Below are positions 53,377-62,476 of a stretch of 64,000 nt of DNA, one piece after another. The stretch spans positions 186,001 through 250,000 of the forward strand of contig NZ_CALNVW010000016.1 of the NCBI RefSeq assembly GCF_940670765.1, read 5' to 3'. Position 1 is the stretch's first letter. Each line of letters begins with the position of its first letter. This DNA is from Streptomyces sp. A 4/2 (GTDB lineage Bacteria > Actinomycetota > Actinomycetes > Streptomycetales > Streptomycetaceae). A program made the translations under genes and the position numbers. The notes beneath the pieces are model-generated. The model ran no database searches. It was not told the origin of the DNA and worked only from the letters and a program-made list of their open reading frames with translations.

Positions 53377-54351
53377 TCAAGCCGTGAAGCCCACGTGCAC
53401 GTGGTCGTGGTGGGTGTTGTCGGTGAAGAACTGACCGGCCGTCGCACCCCCGGAGAGCTGGACCGGGCCGCCGACGTTGTACGAGCCGGCCGCCGCCGCG
53501 TCCCGCATGAAGGACTCGATCAGCCGGCGTGACGTGGCCGGGTCGACGACCATGTGCCCGTCGATCTGCCATACGTCGAAGGCCCGGCCCAGCGGATGGT
53601 CGCTGGGCCGGTTCGTGCCGAACACGTCCAGCGGGTGGCCGGAGCGGATCACGCTGACGTACATCCGATAGGTGCCGGCCAGCCGCAGCAGCGCCTGCAG
53701 GACGGTCGGGTGGATGTGCCCGCTGCGGATGTCGGCCTCGGCCGCGGGGGGCAACGTGATCCGCGGGTTCGCCAGCACACGCTGTGCGGCCGAGGGCAGC
53801 GACGCCACCGCCGCGCCGGGTCGCGCCGGGTGGAGCGCGGTCACCTTCCAGTGGGGCTGCGCCCGGCTCAGCCGTACGTCGACGGTCGTGCCACCGGCAT
53901 GACCGGGTGTCCACTGGCGGCAGACCACCAGCACGCTGGCCGAGTCGCTGAGGATGCCGCCGTACTGCGCGTCGATCACCTGGAGTGCGGCCTCGTTCGC
54001 GCCCGGCAGCAGCGGTCCCGCCTGGTCCACCAGGGACGGCGCCGCTCCCAGCGCGGCCACCCGCTTCTTCGCCGCGGTCGCGCCGCCCTCTCCGGCGCCC
54101 CAGGCGCCGATCGCCTCCACGACCTGTACGGCGCGCAGCTTCACCGCGGGGTCCACGTCGGCGCGGTCCGGGCGCCAGGGCGTGGTCGCGGGCAAGGAGG
54201 AACGAGAGGACGGGGACGGGGACGAAGCGCGGCCGGGGCCCGCAGCCGTCCGGGGGTCTCCGGAGCATCCGGCCGCGCCCAGTCCCACGGCTCCCGTGAC
54301 CAGACCTCCGGCGCCGAGCAGCACCGCGCGTCGGCCGAGTGGTTGTCCCAT
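53377..54351 (-). CDS. Lipoprotein with D-Ala-D-Ala-peptidase-like (M15/hedgehog fold) C-terminus
   Basis: A 324-aa precursor from ATG 54351. The signal peptide has twin arginines (GRRAVLLGAGGLVTGAVGL) and a lipobox LGAAGC with Cys29, so export is probably by Tat with lipidation. The middle part (about 65-205) has no recognised fold. From about 225, SVIRSGHPLDVFGTNRPSDHPLGRAFDVW and a terminal HHDHVHVGF supply the H...D...HxH zinc set of the M15/VanY-like superfamily, so it may trim peptidoglycan or act as a zinc-binding remnant. It converges with the maltokinase-cap gene. Confidence 0.75.
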   Translation of the reverse strand: MGQPLGRRAVLLGAGGLVTGAVGLGAAGCSGDPRTAAGPGRASSPSPSSRSSLPATTPWRPDRADVDPAVKLRAVQVVEAIGAWGAGEGGATAAKKRVAALGAAPSLVDQAGPLLPGANEAALQVIDAQYGGILSDSASVLVVCRQWTPGHAGGTTVDVRLSRAQPHWKVTALHPARPGAAVASLPSAAQRVLANPRITLPPAAEADIRSGHIHPTVLQALLRLAGTYRMYVSVIRSGHPLDVFGTNRPSDHPLGRAFDVWQIDGHMVVDPATSRRLIESFMRDAAAAGSYNVGGPVQLSGGATAGQFFTDNTHHDHVHVGFTA

Positions 54352-54486
54352 GCGATGCCCCGATCTCGTTCCGGCCTGTCCGGCACCAGCCTGCGGGACC
54401 ACCGGGCGCGGCGCATGCGGGGCGCGGCGGACGTGGTGTCCGCCCCGGGAACCGGCTCGGATCGGATCGGCCCTACTCGGATCGGG

Positions 54487-55086
54487 TCAGAACGGGACGG
54501 TGAGCTGGGCCCGGACGTGCGCGCGCAGCACGCCCGCCATGTCCGTCGTGCATCCGCTGAGGAGCCACTGCACCTGGAGTCCGTCCATCAGCGCGATCAG
54601 TTGCTGCGCCGCCACTTCGGGCGCGATGCCGGGCCGCAGCGCGCCCGCGTCGTGCGCCTGCCCGTACGCGAGTACCGCTCCCTCCACCGAGGTCCGGTAA
54701 CGCCGCACGAAGTACGCGTGGGCGGGGTGGTCGGCGGCCGTCGCCTCCGCGGCGAGCACCGAGAACAACTCGACGATCCCGCGGCGCCCCGCGTTCAGCT
54801 CGGCCAGATCGGCCATCCTGCGCAGCCGGTCGACGCCGGTCGGGCTGCCGAGCGACATCCACTCGCCGTCGACCTCGTCGCGGTGTTCCAGGACCGCGAG
54901 CAGGAGCGATTCCTTGGTCGGGAAGTGGTGCAGCAGCCCGGGGTGGGAGATACCGCAGCGGGTCGCGATCGTGCGCAGTGACGCTCCCCGGTAACCCGCC
55001 TCGCCGAACATGGCCATGGCGTGGTCGAGGATCTCGCGCCGTTTCGCACGGCCCTTCGCGTAGCCGCGCCGCTCTTCAGCGGTCAC
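54487..55086 (-). CDS. TetR-family regulator of the GH3 gene
   Basis: A 199-aa regulator from GTG 55086. HTH region: RREILDHAMAMFGEAGYRGASLRTIATRCGISHPGLLHHFPTKESLLLAVLEHRDEVDG. Effector helices follow, with a C-terminal QLIALMDGLQVQWLLSG typical of TetR_C domains. It is divergent from the GH3 beta-glucosidase at 55276, with a 22-bp palindrome between, so it most likely represses that gene and itself. Control of a GH3 by TetR rather than LacI is notable but common in actinomycetes. Confidence 0.92.
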   Translation of the reverse strand: MTAEERRGYAKGRAKRREILDHAMAMFGEAGYRGASLRTIATRCGISHPGLLHHFPTKESLLLAVLEHRDEVDGEWMSLGSPTGVDRLRRMADLAELNAGRRGIVELFSVLAAEATAADHPAHAYFVRRYRTSVEGAVLAYGQAHDAGALRPGIAPEVAAQQLIALMDGLQVQWLLSGCTTDMAGVLRAHVRAQLTVPF

Positions 55087-55141
55087 TCGTCACTTCCCGG
55101 GTCTCGTCGGACTGCGTCGCCGAACAGATTCGCACACCGGA

Positions 55142-55163
55142 ATACTTACCACTTGGTCGGTAT
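55142..55163. promoter_or_regulatory. TetR operator, 22-bp dyad
   Basis: Dyad with matching blocks ATAC/GTAT (outer) and ACCA/TGGT (inner); 16 of 22 positions are symmetric. It sits 56 bp upstream of the TetR start and 113 bp upstream of the GH3 start. Confidence 0.7.
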
Positions 55164-55275
55164 GGTGCGTACCGTGGACCGTCGCGGCCAGCGGGAGCCG
55201 TGCCCCGCCCCCTGGGCCGCGTCTCCCGTTGTCCCGCCCGACGAGCAGGACAACGACGTTGCGAAAGGAATCCCT

Positions 55276-57558
55276 GTGGCCCCCTCCCTGCCCTACCTCG
55301 ACCCCGCGCTGCCCGTCGCCGAGCGGGTCGACGACCTCCTCGGCCGTATGACGCTGCCGGAGAAGACCGGACAGATGCTCCAGTTGAACGCCAAGGACGG
55401 GGTGCGGCACCTCATCGAGGACCTGCACGTGGGGTCGATCCTGCATGCCCCGCCGGACCGCGTTCTGGAAGCCGCCGAGCTGACCGGCCGGACCCGTCTG
55501 CGTATCCCGCTGCTTGTCGCGGAGGACTGCATCCACGGGCACTCCTTCTGGGAGGGCGCCACGATCTACCCCACCCAGCTCGGTATGGCCGCGACCTGGG
55601 ACCCGGCGCTCGTCGAGCGCATCGCGAGGGCGACGGCCGTCGAGGTCGCGTCGACCGGTGTGCACTGGACGTTCTCCCCGGTGCTGTGCATCACGCGCGA
55701 CCTGCGCTGGGGCCGGGTGAGCGAGACCTTCGGCGAGGACCCGTACCTCATCGGGGAGTTCGCCTCGGCCATGGTGCGCGGCTACCAGGGCGACGGGCTC
55801 GCCGACCCGACCGCGATCCTGGCGTGCGCCAAGCACTTCGCGGGCTACTCCGAGACCCAGGGCGGCCGGGACGCCAGCGAGGCCGACCTCTCACGGCGCA
55901 AGCTCCGTTCCTGGTTCCTGCCTCCGTTCGAGCGGGTCGCCCGGGAGGGCTGCCGTACGTTCATGCTCGGGTACCAGTCGATGGACGGCGTCCCGATCAC
56001 GGTGAACAACTGGCTGCTGAACGACGTGCTGCGCGGCGAGTGGGGCTACACCGGGACCCTGGTGACCGACTGGGACAACGTCGGCCGCATGGTGTGGGAG
56101 CAGCGGGTGTACGCCGACTACCCGCAAGCAGCCGCGGCAGCGGTCCGCGCGGGCAACGACATGGTGATGACGACGCCGAAGTTCTTCGCCGGGGCGCAGG
56201 AGGCGGTCGCCCGGGGCGCGCTCGACGAAGCGGCGATCGACGCGGCGGTCCGCCGCATCCTGACCCTGAAGTTCGAGCTGGGTCTCTTCGAGGACCCGCG
56301 CCGCCCCGACCCCGCCCGGCAGGCCGAGGTCATCGGCAGCGCCGAACACACCGCGCTGAACCTGGAGGCGGCCCGCCGCTCACTGGTCCTGCTGACCAAC
56401 GACGGCACGCTGCCCCTGGCCGGAGGGTCCGGTTCCGGAGGGGTGGTCGCCGGGGCCGGCTCCGGGCCGCGGACGATCGCCGTCGTCGGGCCGAACGCCG
56501 ACGACCCGCACACCCAACTCGGCGACTGGGCGGGCGCGTCGGGCCAGGCGGACTGGCTGCCGGACGGTCACCCGCGCGCGATGATCAGGACCGTGCTCGA
56601 CGGATTCCGTGCCCACTCCCCCGCGGGCTGGACCGTCTCGCACGCGCGGGGCGCCGACATCCTCACGGTGGGCCCGGATCCGGAGGGCGCGTTCTTCCCC
56701 GACGGCCAGCCCCGGCCGGACGTCGTCGTCCCCGCGGAACCGGACGAGACCCTGATCGGTGAGGCCGTCGCCGCGGCGCGGGCCGCCGATTACACCGTCG
56801 CCGTCGTCGGCGACCGTATCGAGCTGGTCGGCGAGGGCCGGTCCACCGCGACCCTGGAACTCGTCGGCGGGCAGGTCGCGCTGCTGGACGCGCTGGCCGC
56901 GACGGGCACACCGCTCGTCGTCGTGGTCATCAGCTCCAAGCCGCTGGTGCTCCCGCCCTCCGCGCTGGGCGCGGCGGCGATCGTGTACGCCTTCAACCCG
57001 GGCATGCAGGGCGGTCGGGCGGTGGCCGAACTGATCCTCGGCCTCGTCGAACCGTCGGGGCGTCTGCCCGTCTCCTTCGCACGGCACGCGGGGCAGCAGC
57101 CGACGTACTACAACCAGGTGCGCGGACAGCACGGCACCCGGTACGCCGATCTCACGCAGCATCCGGCGTTCGTGTTCGGAGAAGGGCTGAGCTACACGAC
57201 CGTCACCTACACCGGTCTCGAAGTCCGGACGCCCACCCTCGGGGCGGACGACACGCTGCACGCCCGTGTCACGGTCCACAACACGGGCGAACGGCCCGCA
57301 CGGGAGACCGTGCAGGTCTACGTGAGCGACACCGTCACCTCGGTGACCTGGGCCGAGAAGGAGCTGAAGGCCTATCAGCAGGTGACACTCGCCCCCGGTG
57401 AGTCACGCGAGGTCGTCATCGAACTGCCGGTCTCCTCGTGCTCGCTGGTGGACTCCGAGGGCCGTCGCGTCGTCGAGCCCGGCGCCTTCGAGCTGCTCGT
57501 CGGCCCCTCGTCACGCGACGAGTCCCTGCTGCGGGCGGGCTTCACCGTGAAGGGCTGA
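55276..57558 (+). CDS. Glycoside hydrolase family 3 beta-glucosidase / beta-xylosidase
   Basis: A 760-aa enzyme from GTG 55276 (AAAGGA, 6 nt spacing); no signal peptide. Barrel domain: PLLVAEDCIHGHSFWEGATIYP, RDLRWGRVSETFGEDPYL, CAKHFAGYSETQGG, nucleophile Asp265 in LVTDWDNVG. The GH3_C domain has VGPNADDPHTQLGDW and VVVVISSKPLVLPP, followed by FVFGEGLSYTTVTYTGLEV and a fibronectin-III-like end. It lacks the PA14 insert of the first GH3 and is closer to BglX-type enzymes. It is divergent from its probable TetR repressor. Substrate may be a beta-glucoside or xyloside. Confidence 0.93.
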   Translation: MAPSLPYLDPALPVAERVDDLLGRMTLPEKTGQMLQLNAKDGVRHLIEDLHVGSILHAPPDRVLEAAELTGRTRLRIPLLVAEDCIHGHSFWEGATIYPTQLGMAATWDPALVERIARATAVEVASTGVHWTFSPVLCITRDLRWGRVSETFGEDPYLIGEFASAMVRGYQGDGLADPTAILACAKHFAGYSETQGGRDASEADLSRRKLRSWFLPPFERVAREGCRTFMLGYQSMDGVPITVNNWLLNDVLRGEWGYTGTLVTDWDNVGRMVWEQRVYADYPQAAAAAVRAGNDMVMTTPKFFAGAQEAVARGALDEAAIDAAVRRILTLKFELGLFEDPRRPDPARQAEVIGSAEHTALNLEAARRSLVLLTNDGTLPLAGGSGSGGVVAGAGSGPRTIAVVGPNADDPHTQLGDWAGASGQADWLPDGHPRAMIRTVLDGFRAHSPAGWTVSHARGADILTVGPDPEGAFFPDGQPRPDVVVPAEPDETLIGEAVAAARAADYTVAVVGDRIELVGEGRSTATLELVGGQVALLDALAATGTPLVVVVISSKPLVLPPSALGAAAIVYAFNPGMQGGRAVAELILGLVEPSGRLPVSFARHAGQQPTYYNQVRGQHGTRYADLTQHPAFVFGEGLSYTTVTYTGLEVRTPTLGADDTLHARVTVHNTGERPARETVQVYVSDTVTSVTWAEKELKAYQQVTLAPGESREVVIELPVSSCSLVDSEGRRVVEPGAFELLVGPSSRDESLLRAGFTVKG

Positions 57559-57572
57559 GACCTGCGGACGGG

Positions 57573-58268
57573 TCAGGAGAACAGCGGACGCCACGCGATC
57601 CGCCAGTGCGGACCGATACCGGGGGCGAACAGCTCACCCGTCGGGGAGATGCGTCTGGCGTCCGGAGAGAGGACGAACGGCAGGGGGAGATAGGACCTCC
57701 CGTTCTTCGGCTGGCGTACCCGGGTCTCCACCGTGTACGCGGCCGAGTCCTCCGGGTGGACGTAGACGGCGTCGTACGGCTCGCCCTCCCCCCGGCCTGC
57801 GGCGGCTTCCTCTTCCCGGGTCGGGATCCGCGGTGCGTGGCCGCCGAGCATCGCGACGGCGCGTGCCTCGTACCCGTCGGCCAGGATGTTCGCCACCGGA
57901 CACAGGCCGTCGGCGCCGTGGTCCACCGCGGCCCGAGCGGCGTCGACGGCGTCCCTGGCGGTGGCGGCGAACTCGTCGCGCAGCGGTGAGGTGTTGTCGA
58001 CCGCGGCGCCGAGGGCCAGCCGGGCGGTGTCGAGGGCGAGGAGCGCCGCGCGGCCGGGGGCGGCGCCGACCGCGGCCTCCGCCGCGATGTCGGCGGCCGT
58101 TCGCCCCGCCGCGTCCCTGACCTCGGCGCCCCCGTAGGCGACAGCGCGAGTGGCAGCGCTTGCGGCGCGCGCGAGGTGGCGGGCCCTCGCCTGCTCGTCG
58201 GGTTCGGCGGGCCCGTCCACCGGTCCGTCCCCGAACTCGTCGGGACCCGTGGGGAGAAGCGTGCTCAT
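57573..58268 (-). CDS. Hypothetical protein, 231 aa
   Basis: Starts ATG 58268 with GGAGG seven nt upstream. The first 135 residues are Ala-rich and helical (ARHLARAASAATRAVAYGG, AALLALDTARLALGAAVDNTSPLRDEFAATARDAVDAARAAVDHG). The last 90 form a Pro-rich beta-looking segment (EGEPYDAVYVHPEDSAAYTVETRVRQPKNGRSYLPLPFVLSPDARRI) ending in GIGPHWRIAWRPLFS. No family was recognised. It converges with the GH3 gene with 14 bp between the stops. It is cytosolic by lack of signal or membrane helix. Confidence 0.65.
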   Translation of the reverse strand: MSTLLPTGPDEFGDGPVDGPAEPDEQARARHLARAASAATRAVAYGGAEVRDAAGRTAADIAAEAAVGAAPGRAALLALDTARLALGAAVDNTSPLRDEFAATARDAVDAARAAVDHGADGLCPVANILADGYEARAVAMLGGHAPRIPTREEEAAAGRGEGEPYDAVYVHPEDSAAYTVETRVRQPKNGRSYLPLPFVLSPDARRISPTGELFAPGIGPHWRIAWRPLFS

Positions 58269-58517
58269 CGGTGTACCTCCGGCGTCCGCGGGGCGCGGCC
58301 CGTGCGCCGTACCCCATCCGGCCACGGTCTGCCGACGCGGACCGGCCACAGGTATTCGGAGCTGATGCGGTGCCGGATTGGCCGCATCCGCAGCCGGTTC
58401 GCGGAGCGCCGGGGCGAGCGCCGCTACGGCGTCGGTGCCGCCTCGGCCACCAGGTGTCGCAGGTTCGATTTCGGCCGCGCGCGGAGTGCGCAATTCCCCC
58501 TGGCCCCGCCCGTAATG

Positions 58518-58534
58518 GAGTATTGACAATACTC
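58518..58534. promoter_or_regulatory. 17-bp palindrome in the hypothetical/antiporter divergent region
   Basis: GAGTATTGACAATACTC: perfect 8-bp arms around a central A, in an AT-rich patch, 204 bp upstream of the antiporter and 250 bp upstream of the 231-aa gene. A likely dimer-binding operator; regulator unknown. The rest of the 469-bp gap 58269-58737 shows no gene. Confidence 0.65.
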
Positions 58535-58737
58535 GGACAGCGATACCCACTCCGTGCGAGATCGGCTCGGCTACAGTCGGCTCACCGCCCTGCAGCGTAA
58601 GAGTCGAATGTCCACTCCGCAGCGGGACCGTCTCCCGGATCAGCGCATTCGCCCCCGGTTCAGGCAACACGTTCCGGGGCCCGGCCGGCTTGTCACAGTG
58701 AACGTGCCGTACGCGGCGCGGACGACAGGGGGAACCC

Positions 58738-60018
58738 ATGAGCCCGGACAGCACCATCACGCACCTGGTCGGAGCCGCCGCGATCATCCTGGTCGTGGCC
58801 AACGGAGCGGGCCTGCTGGCCCGCAGACTCGGACAGCCGTCCATCGTGGGCCAGTTGACAGCCGGGATAGCCATCGGTCCCAGTCTGCTGTCCCAACTCC
58901 CTTCCTCCGTCGGCCGGATGCTGTTCCCCGCGGAGATCACCCCCATGCTCACCGCCCTGAGCCAGGTCGCCCTCGTGCTGTTCCTGTACTTCGTCGGGTA
59001 CGAACTGGACCTCCGTCTGCTGCGCGGCCGGTCCCGCACCACGCTGACGGTGGCGTTCGCGGCGTTCGCCGTGCCCATTGCGGTGGGTGGGGGCGCCGCG
59101 CTGCTGTTCCACGGCACGCTGGAGAAACTCGGCCTCCCGCACGACGTGCCGGTGCGTTCGACACTCTTCCTGGCAATCGCGTTGTCGATCACGGCCGTTC
59201 CGGTGCTGGTCGTCGTGGTGCGCGAGTCCGGGCTGGCCGGCACGGTGCCCGGCGTCATCGCCGTCTCGGCTGCCGGGCTGATCGACATCCTGGGGTGGAC
59301 GGTCCTGGTCGGCATCCTCCTGGGAACCGGCGACCGGTCCGGAATGGCGATGCCGGTGCGTCTGGCCCTGCTGCTGGTGACGGCCGTGGTGATGGTCTGG
59401 CCCGCGCGCCTGCTGCTGCGCTGGTTCATGCGGCGTCCCGGCGTCAGCCAGGGGCCGCGGCTGGCGGTACTGATCGGTTTCGCCTTCACCGGCGCCTGGG
59501 CGACCAGCGCGCTCGGCCTGCACGTGATCTTCGGGGCACTGCTCGCCGGAGTGGTCACGCCGCGCGAGCAGGACGGCACCCCCGACCCGGAGTTGGTGCG
59601 CTCGCTGGAGGGTGTCGGGTCGCTGCTGCTGCCGTTCTTCTTCGTGGTCTCCGGCCGGAGCGTGAGTGTCGGCGCCCTGACCGGTACCGCAGTGGCCGCC
59701 TTCGTGGTCGTCACGGTGCTCGCGGTGGTCGCCAAGGTGGGCTCGGGCGCACTGGCGGCGCGCGCGTGCCGTCTGGACAAGCGGACCTCGGTGACGGTCG
59801 GGATCCTGCTCAGCACCCGGGGTCTGACCGAGTTGATCGCCCTCAACGCCGGTCTCCAGGCGGGCCTGTTGAGCGGTCCTCTCTACACCGTTCTCGTCCT
59901 CATGGCCATCGCCACCACGCTGCTCACCCAGCCACTGCTGATCCTTTCCCGCCGCATCCGAGCGGCCGACACCGACCCGCACACCTCGGCGGACCCGGTA
60001 TCGGCGGGCGTCCGCTGA
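58738..60018 (+). CDS. CPA2-type cation/proton antiporter (Kef/NapA-like)
   Basis: A 426-aa membrane protein with about twelve to thirteen helices from ATG 58738. Signatures: LLARRLGQPSIVGQLTAGIAIGPSLL, LFLYFVGYELDLRLLRG, ALSITAVPVLVVVVRE, FGALLAGVVTPRE, ILLSTRGLTELIALNAGLQAGLL. These are typical of CPA2 Na+(K+)/H+ exchangers of the kind often placed in antibiotic clusters. No C-terminal RCK/TrkA-N domain is fused. It is monocistronic here, with a long upstream region containing a 17-bp palindrome. The ion is not known. Confidence 0.9.
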   Translation: MSPDSTITHLVGAAAIILVVANGAGLLARRLGQPSIVGQLTAGIAIGPSLLSQLPSSVGRMLFPAEITPMLTALSQVALVLFLYFVGYELDLRLLRGRSRTTLTVAFAAFAVPIAVGGGAALLFHGTLEKLGLPHDVPVRSTLFLAIALSITAVPVLVVVVRESGLAGTVPGVIAVSAAGLIDILGWTVLVGILLGTGDRSGMAMPVRLALLLVTAVVMVWPARLLLRWFMRRPGVSQGPRLAVLIGFAFTGAWATSALGLHVIFGALLAGVVTPREQDGTPDPELVRSLEGVGSLLLPFFFVVSGRSVSVGALTGTAVAAFVVVTVLAVVAKVGSGALAARACRLDKRTSVTVGILLSTRGLTELIALNAGLQAGLLSGPLYTVLVLMAIATTLLTQPLLILSRRIRAADTDPHTSADPVSAGVR

Positions 60019-60060
60019 CGCCCGGGAGGCATTCGGTCGTCAGCGTGTTGCGGGCAAGCC

Positions 60061-60600
60061 TCAGGTCAGGACCATCCACCGTCGGCCGTCGATGAGTTCC
60101 CGTGCGGCATCGAGGTGGCCCGCGTGGCACGCGGTCTCGGTGATGACGTGCAGCAGGACGTCCCTGAGGGTGTGCAGGTGCGGCTCGCCGAAGAGATGCC
60201 GGGGCCACCAGACCAGGGGCGTGTCCGCGTTCGCAGCGGTGACGACGGTGTCCGCGAGGTGTGCCTCCGCGCGGTACCGGTCGAGGACGTCGACGGCCCG
60301 GACGTCCGGCTCCACCTGCCAGGCGTTGTCGATCTCGTCCAGCGCCCCGATGACCTCCTGGTCGCCGAAGGCCACCGCACGGAACCAGAATCGCTCGACG
60401 TCGAGGGCGAGGTGCTGGACGAGGCCCAGGCAGCTCCACCCGGAAGGCAGTACCGGTCGGCGCAGGCCGTCCGCGTCGAGTCCGTCGAGGATGCCGAGGA
60501 CATGGCGCCGCTGCCCGTCCAGGACCGAGAGCAGTGTCCGGATCTCCGGATCCGGTGCCGAGGTCAGGTGGGCCGTGTCGGATGCGTCGGTGTGCTTCAC
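60061..60600 (-). CDS. DinB/DUF664-family protein, second copy
   Basis: A 179-aa four-helix protein from ATG 60600. RPVLPSGWSCLGLVQHLALDVERFWFRAVAFGD has the first conserved histidine and DVLLHVITETACHAGHLDAARELIDG the other two (HxxTExxxHxGH), the standard DUF664 metal site. These actinomycete proteins include mycothiol-dependent transferases. It converges with the antiporter. Sequence is only distantly similar to the DinB at 21829. Confidence 0.9.
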   Translation of the reverse strand: MKHTDASDTAHLTSAPDPEIRTLLSVLDGQRRHVLGILDGLDADGLRRPVLPSGWSCLGLVQHLALDVERFWFRAVAFGDQEVIGALDEIDNAWQVEPDVRAVDVLDRYRAEAHLADTVVTAANADTPLVWWPRHLFGEPHLHTLRDVLLHVITETACHAGHLDAARELIDGRRWMVLT

Positions 60601-60778
60601 CGTACAGAGGATCTACGAACGGGCCCGGCCCTGTACAGAGGCCGCCCGGATCTTCTGCCGACGACGGCGCCCGGCCCGGTGAGGACGGGATCGTACGGGC
60701 GCGCGCACGGGCGCGGCATGACGGAGGCCGACGGCTCCTCGCACACGAGCGCTCACGCCGGTGCGAGGGCGGCCGGCT

Positions 60779-62032
60779 TCAGCGCAGGTGCACGGGGAGC
60801 GATTCGATGCCGTACACGATCGACAGCTTGCGGAAGGTCAGGTCCTGCGGCGGGACGGCGAGGCGCAGGTGAGGGAACCTGCGCACCAGGGCCGGGTAGG
60901 CGGCGCGCAGTTCCATCCGGGCGAGTTCGGCGCCGATGCAGCGGTGGATTCCGTAACCGAAGGCGAGGTGCCCGGTGGTGTCGCGGTGCGGGTCGAAGCG
61001 TCCGCCGTCCGCGGTGTACGACGGATCACGGTTGGCGCCGCTGAGCGAGCAGAGCACCATGTCGCCGCGCGGGATGACCTGTCCGGCTATCTCGATGTCC
61101 TGCCGGGCGAACCGGGGGAAGGCGATCTGTACCGCGGTGAGATAGCGCAGCACCTCCTCGACGAACGGCGCGGTCAGCGCGCCGTCGGTCCGTATTCGCC
61201 GGAAGAGGTCCTCGTCCCGCAGCAGGACGAGCGAGCCGAGAGCGAGGGTGCTGGCGGTGGTCTCGAACCCGCCGGTGAGCACACCGTCGGCGAGGCCGGC
61301 GAGTTCCTCGTCGTCGACGTTGTCGCCGTGCTCGCGCACGATCATGCCGAGCAGACCGTCGCCCGGCTCGGCGCGCTGCTTCTTGACGACGTCCCGGAAG
61401 TAGGCGAGCGAGGCCGACATGGCGCCGAAGGGCGCACGCGATCCGGCGGCGAGGTCGAAGCGGTCCATGGCCAGCTGCTGGAAGTCGTGGCGGTCCTCGT
61501 ACGCCACGCCGAGCAGTTCACAGATCGTCAGGGACGGGATCGGCAGCGCGAATTCCTGCACCAGGTCGACGGGCCCCTGCCGGGCGTCCATCGCGTCGAG
61601 GCGCTCCTCCACGATGGCGTCGATCCGGGGGGCGAGGCGCCGCAGCCGGCGCATCGTGAACTCGGGGGTGAGGATGCGGCGCAGCCTGGTGTGTACGGGG
61701 GGATCGCTGAACCCGAGTCCGCCGGGCGTCTGTTCCGCCGTCACGCGGGCATTCGCGGCGAGGTGGGCGAAGTCCGTGCTGAAGGCGTCGGCCGCGCCGA
61801 GGACGGCTCTCGACTCCTCGTAACCGGTGACGATCCAGGCGTCCATGCCGAACGGCAGCGAGACCTTGGACACCGGCGTCGTCGCCTGTACCTCGGCCAT
61901 CCGGTCCACGGGGTCCATGCCGTCACGGCGCATCAGCATCAGCAGGTCCGCGGGCAGCAGTCGCATGGTTGAGGGGCCGAGCCCGCGCTGCTGAATCCTG
62001 GACAGGTAGGCGCGCCCGATGCGGGCGGTCAT
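60779..62032 (-). CDS. Cytochrome P450, second
   Basis: A 417-aa P450 from ATG 62032, with no clear ribosome site; ATG 61966 is an alternative. I-helix motif GGFETTAS replaces the usual AGxET, ExxR lies in EEVLRYLTAV, and the heme loop is FGYGIHRCIGAELARME with the axial Cys. An N-terminal extension (RAYLSRIQQRGLGPSTMRLLPADLLMLMRRDG) precedes the standard helix A. No ferredoxin is adjacent. It is divergent from the PhyH-DUF6309-AMP-ligase operon and is a likely tailoring enzyme of the same cluster. Substrate is unknown. Confidence 0.9.
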   Translation of the reverse strand: MTARIGRAYLSRIQQRGLGPSTMRLLPADLLMLMRRDGMDPVDRMAEVQATTPVSKVSLPFGMDAWIVTGYEESRAVLGAADAFSTDFAHLAANARVTAEQTPGGLGFSDPPVHTRLRRILTPEFTMRRLRRLAPRIDAIVEERLDAMDARQGPVDLVQEFALPIPSLTICELLGVAYEDRHDFQQLAMDRFDLAAGSRAPFGAMSASLAYFRDVVKKQRAEPGDGLLGMIVREHGDNVDDEELAGLADGVLTGGFETTASTLALGSLVLLRDEDLFRRIRTDGALTAPFVEEVLRYLTAVQIAFPRFARQDIEIAGQVIPRGDMVLCSLSGANRDPSYTADGGRFDPHRDTTGHLAFGYGIHRCIGAELARMELRAAYPALVRRFPHLRLAVPPQDLTFRKLSIVYGIESLPVHLR

Positions 62033-62476
62033 ACGAGAACGGAACGTCGTCCTCAACGTGCACTCCAAGGGCTGGGCAGAAAGCGCGGAAATGAAGTGGG
62101 CGGGTGTCGACACGGCTGGCGGCACGTGGCGTTGTGGTGCGTCTCAGGGCAGGGCCAGGAGACCGCCGACGCTACACACAGTGGTGTGGGCACGCACATC
62201 CGCGGCCCCCCGCAGGTCGCGGTGAGAACGGAGAGAGGACTTCGTCCCCCTCGCGCAGGAAGTCGTGACCGCTGTGTTCGCCCCGGGCCCCGAGGAGCGC
62301 GCCGGCCATGCCGTGGGCCTGGCAATACCCTCAGTTGCACGTACAACAAACCGACGGATTCGGGACCCGGCCAAGGCTTTTCAGCCGTTTTCCGTGATCA
62401 CAGTTGCGGCAGAAGTGGTTCTGATTACGTTAGGGGCTGTTTTGACAGTACGAGCCCGGGAAGGGTGTGGTTCGCT
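62033..62476. other. Divergent promoter region between P450 and PhyH operon, 444 bp
   Basis: Contains an AT-rich stretch around 62330-62455, unusual for this window, and no recognisable gene or RNA. It must drive the P450 leftward and the PhyH operon rightward. No clean palindrome was found. Confidence 0.5.

Noticed and set aside
58269..59846. Upstream extension of the 231-aa gene through the antiporter
   Set aside because: Antisense to the antiporter; a ribosome site stands directly before ATG 58268.
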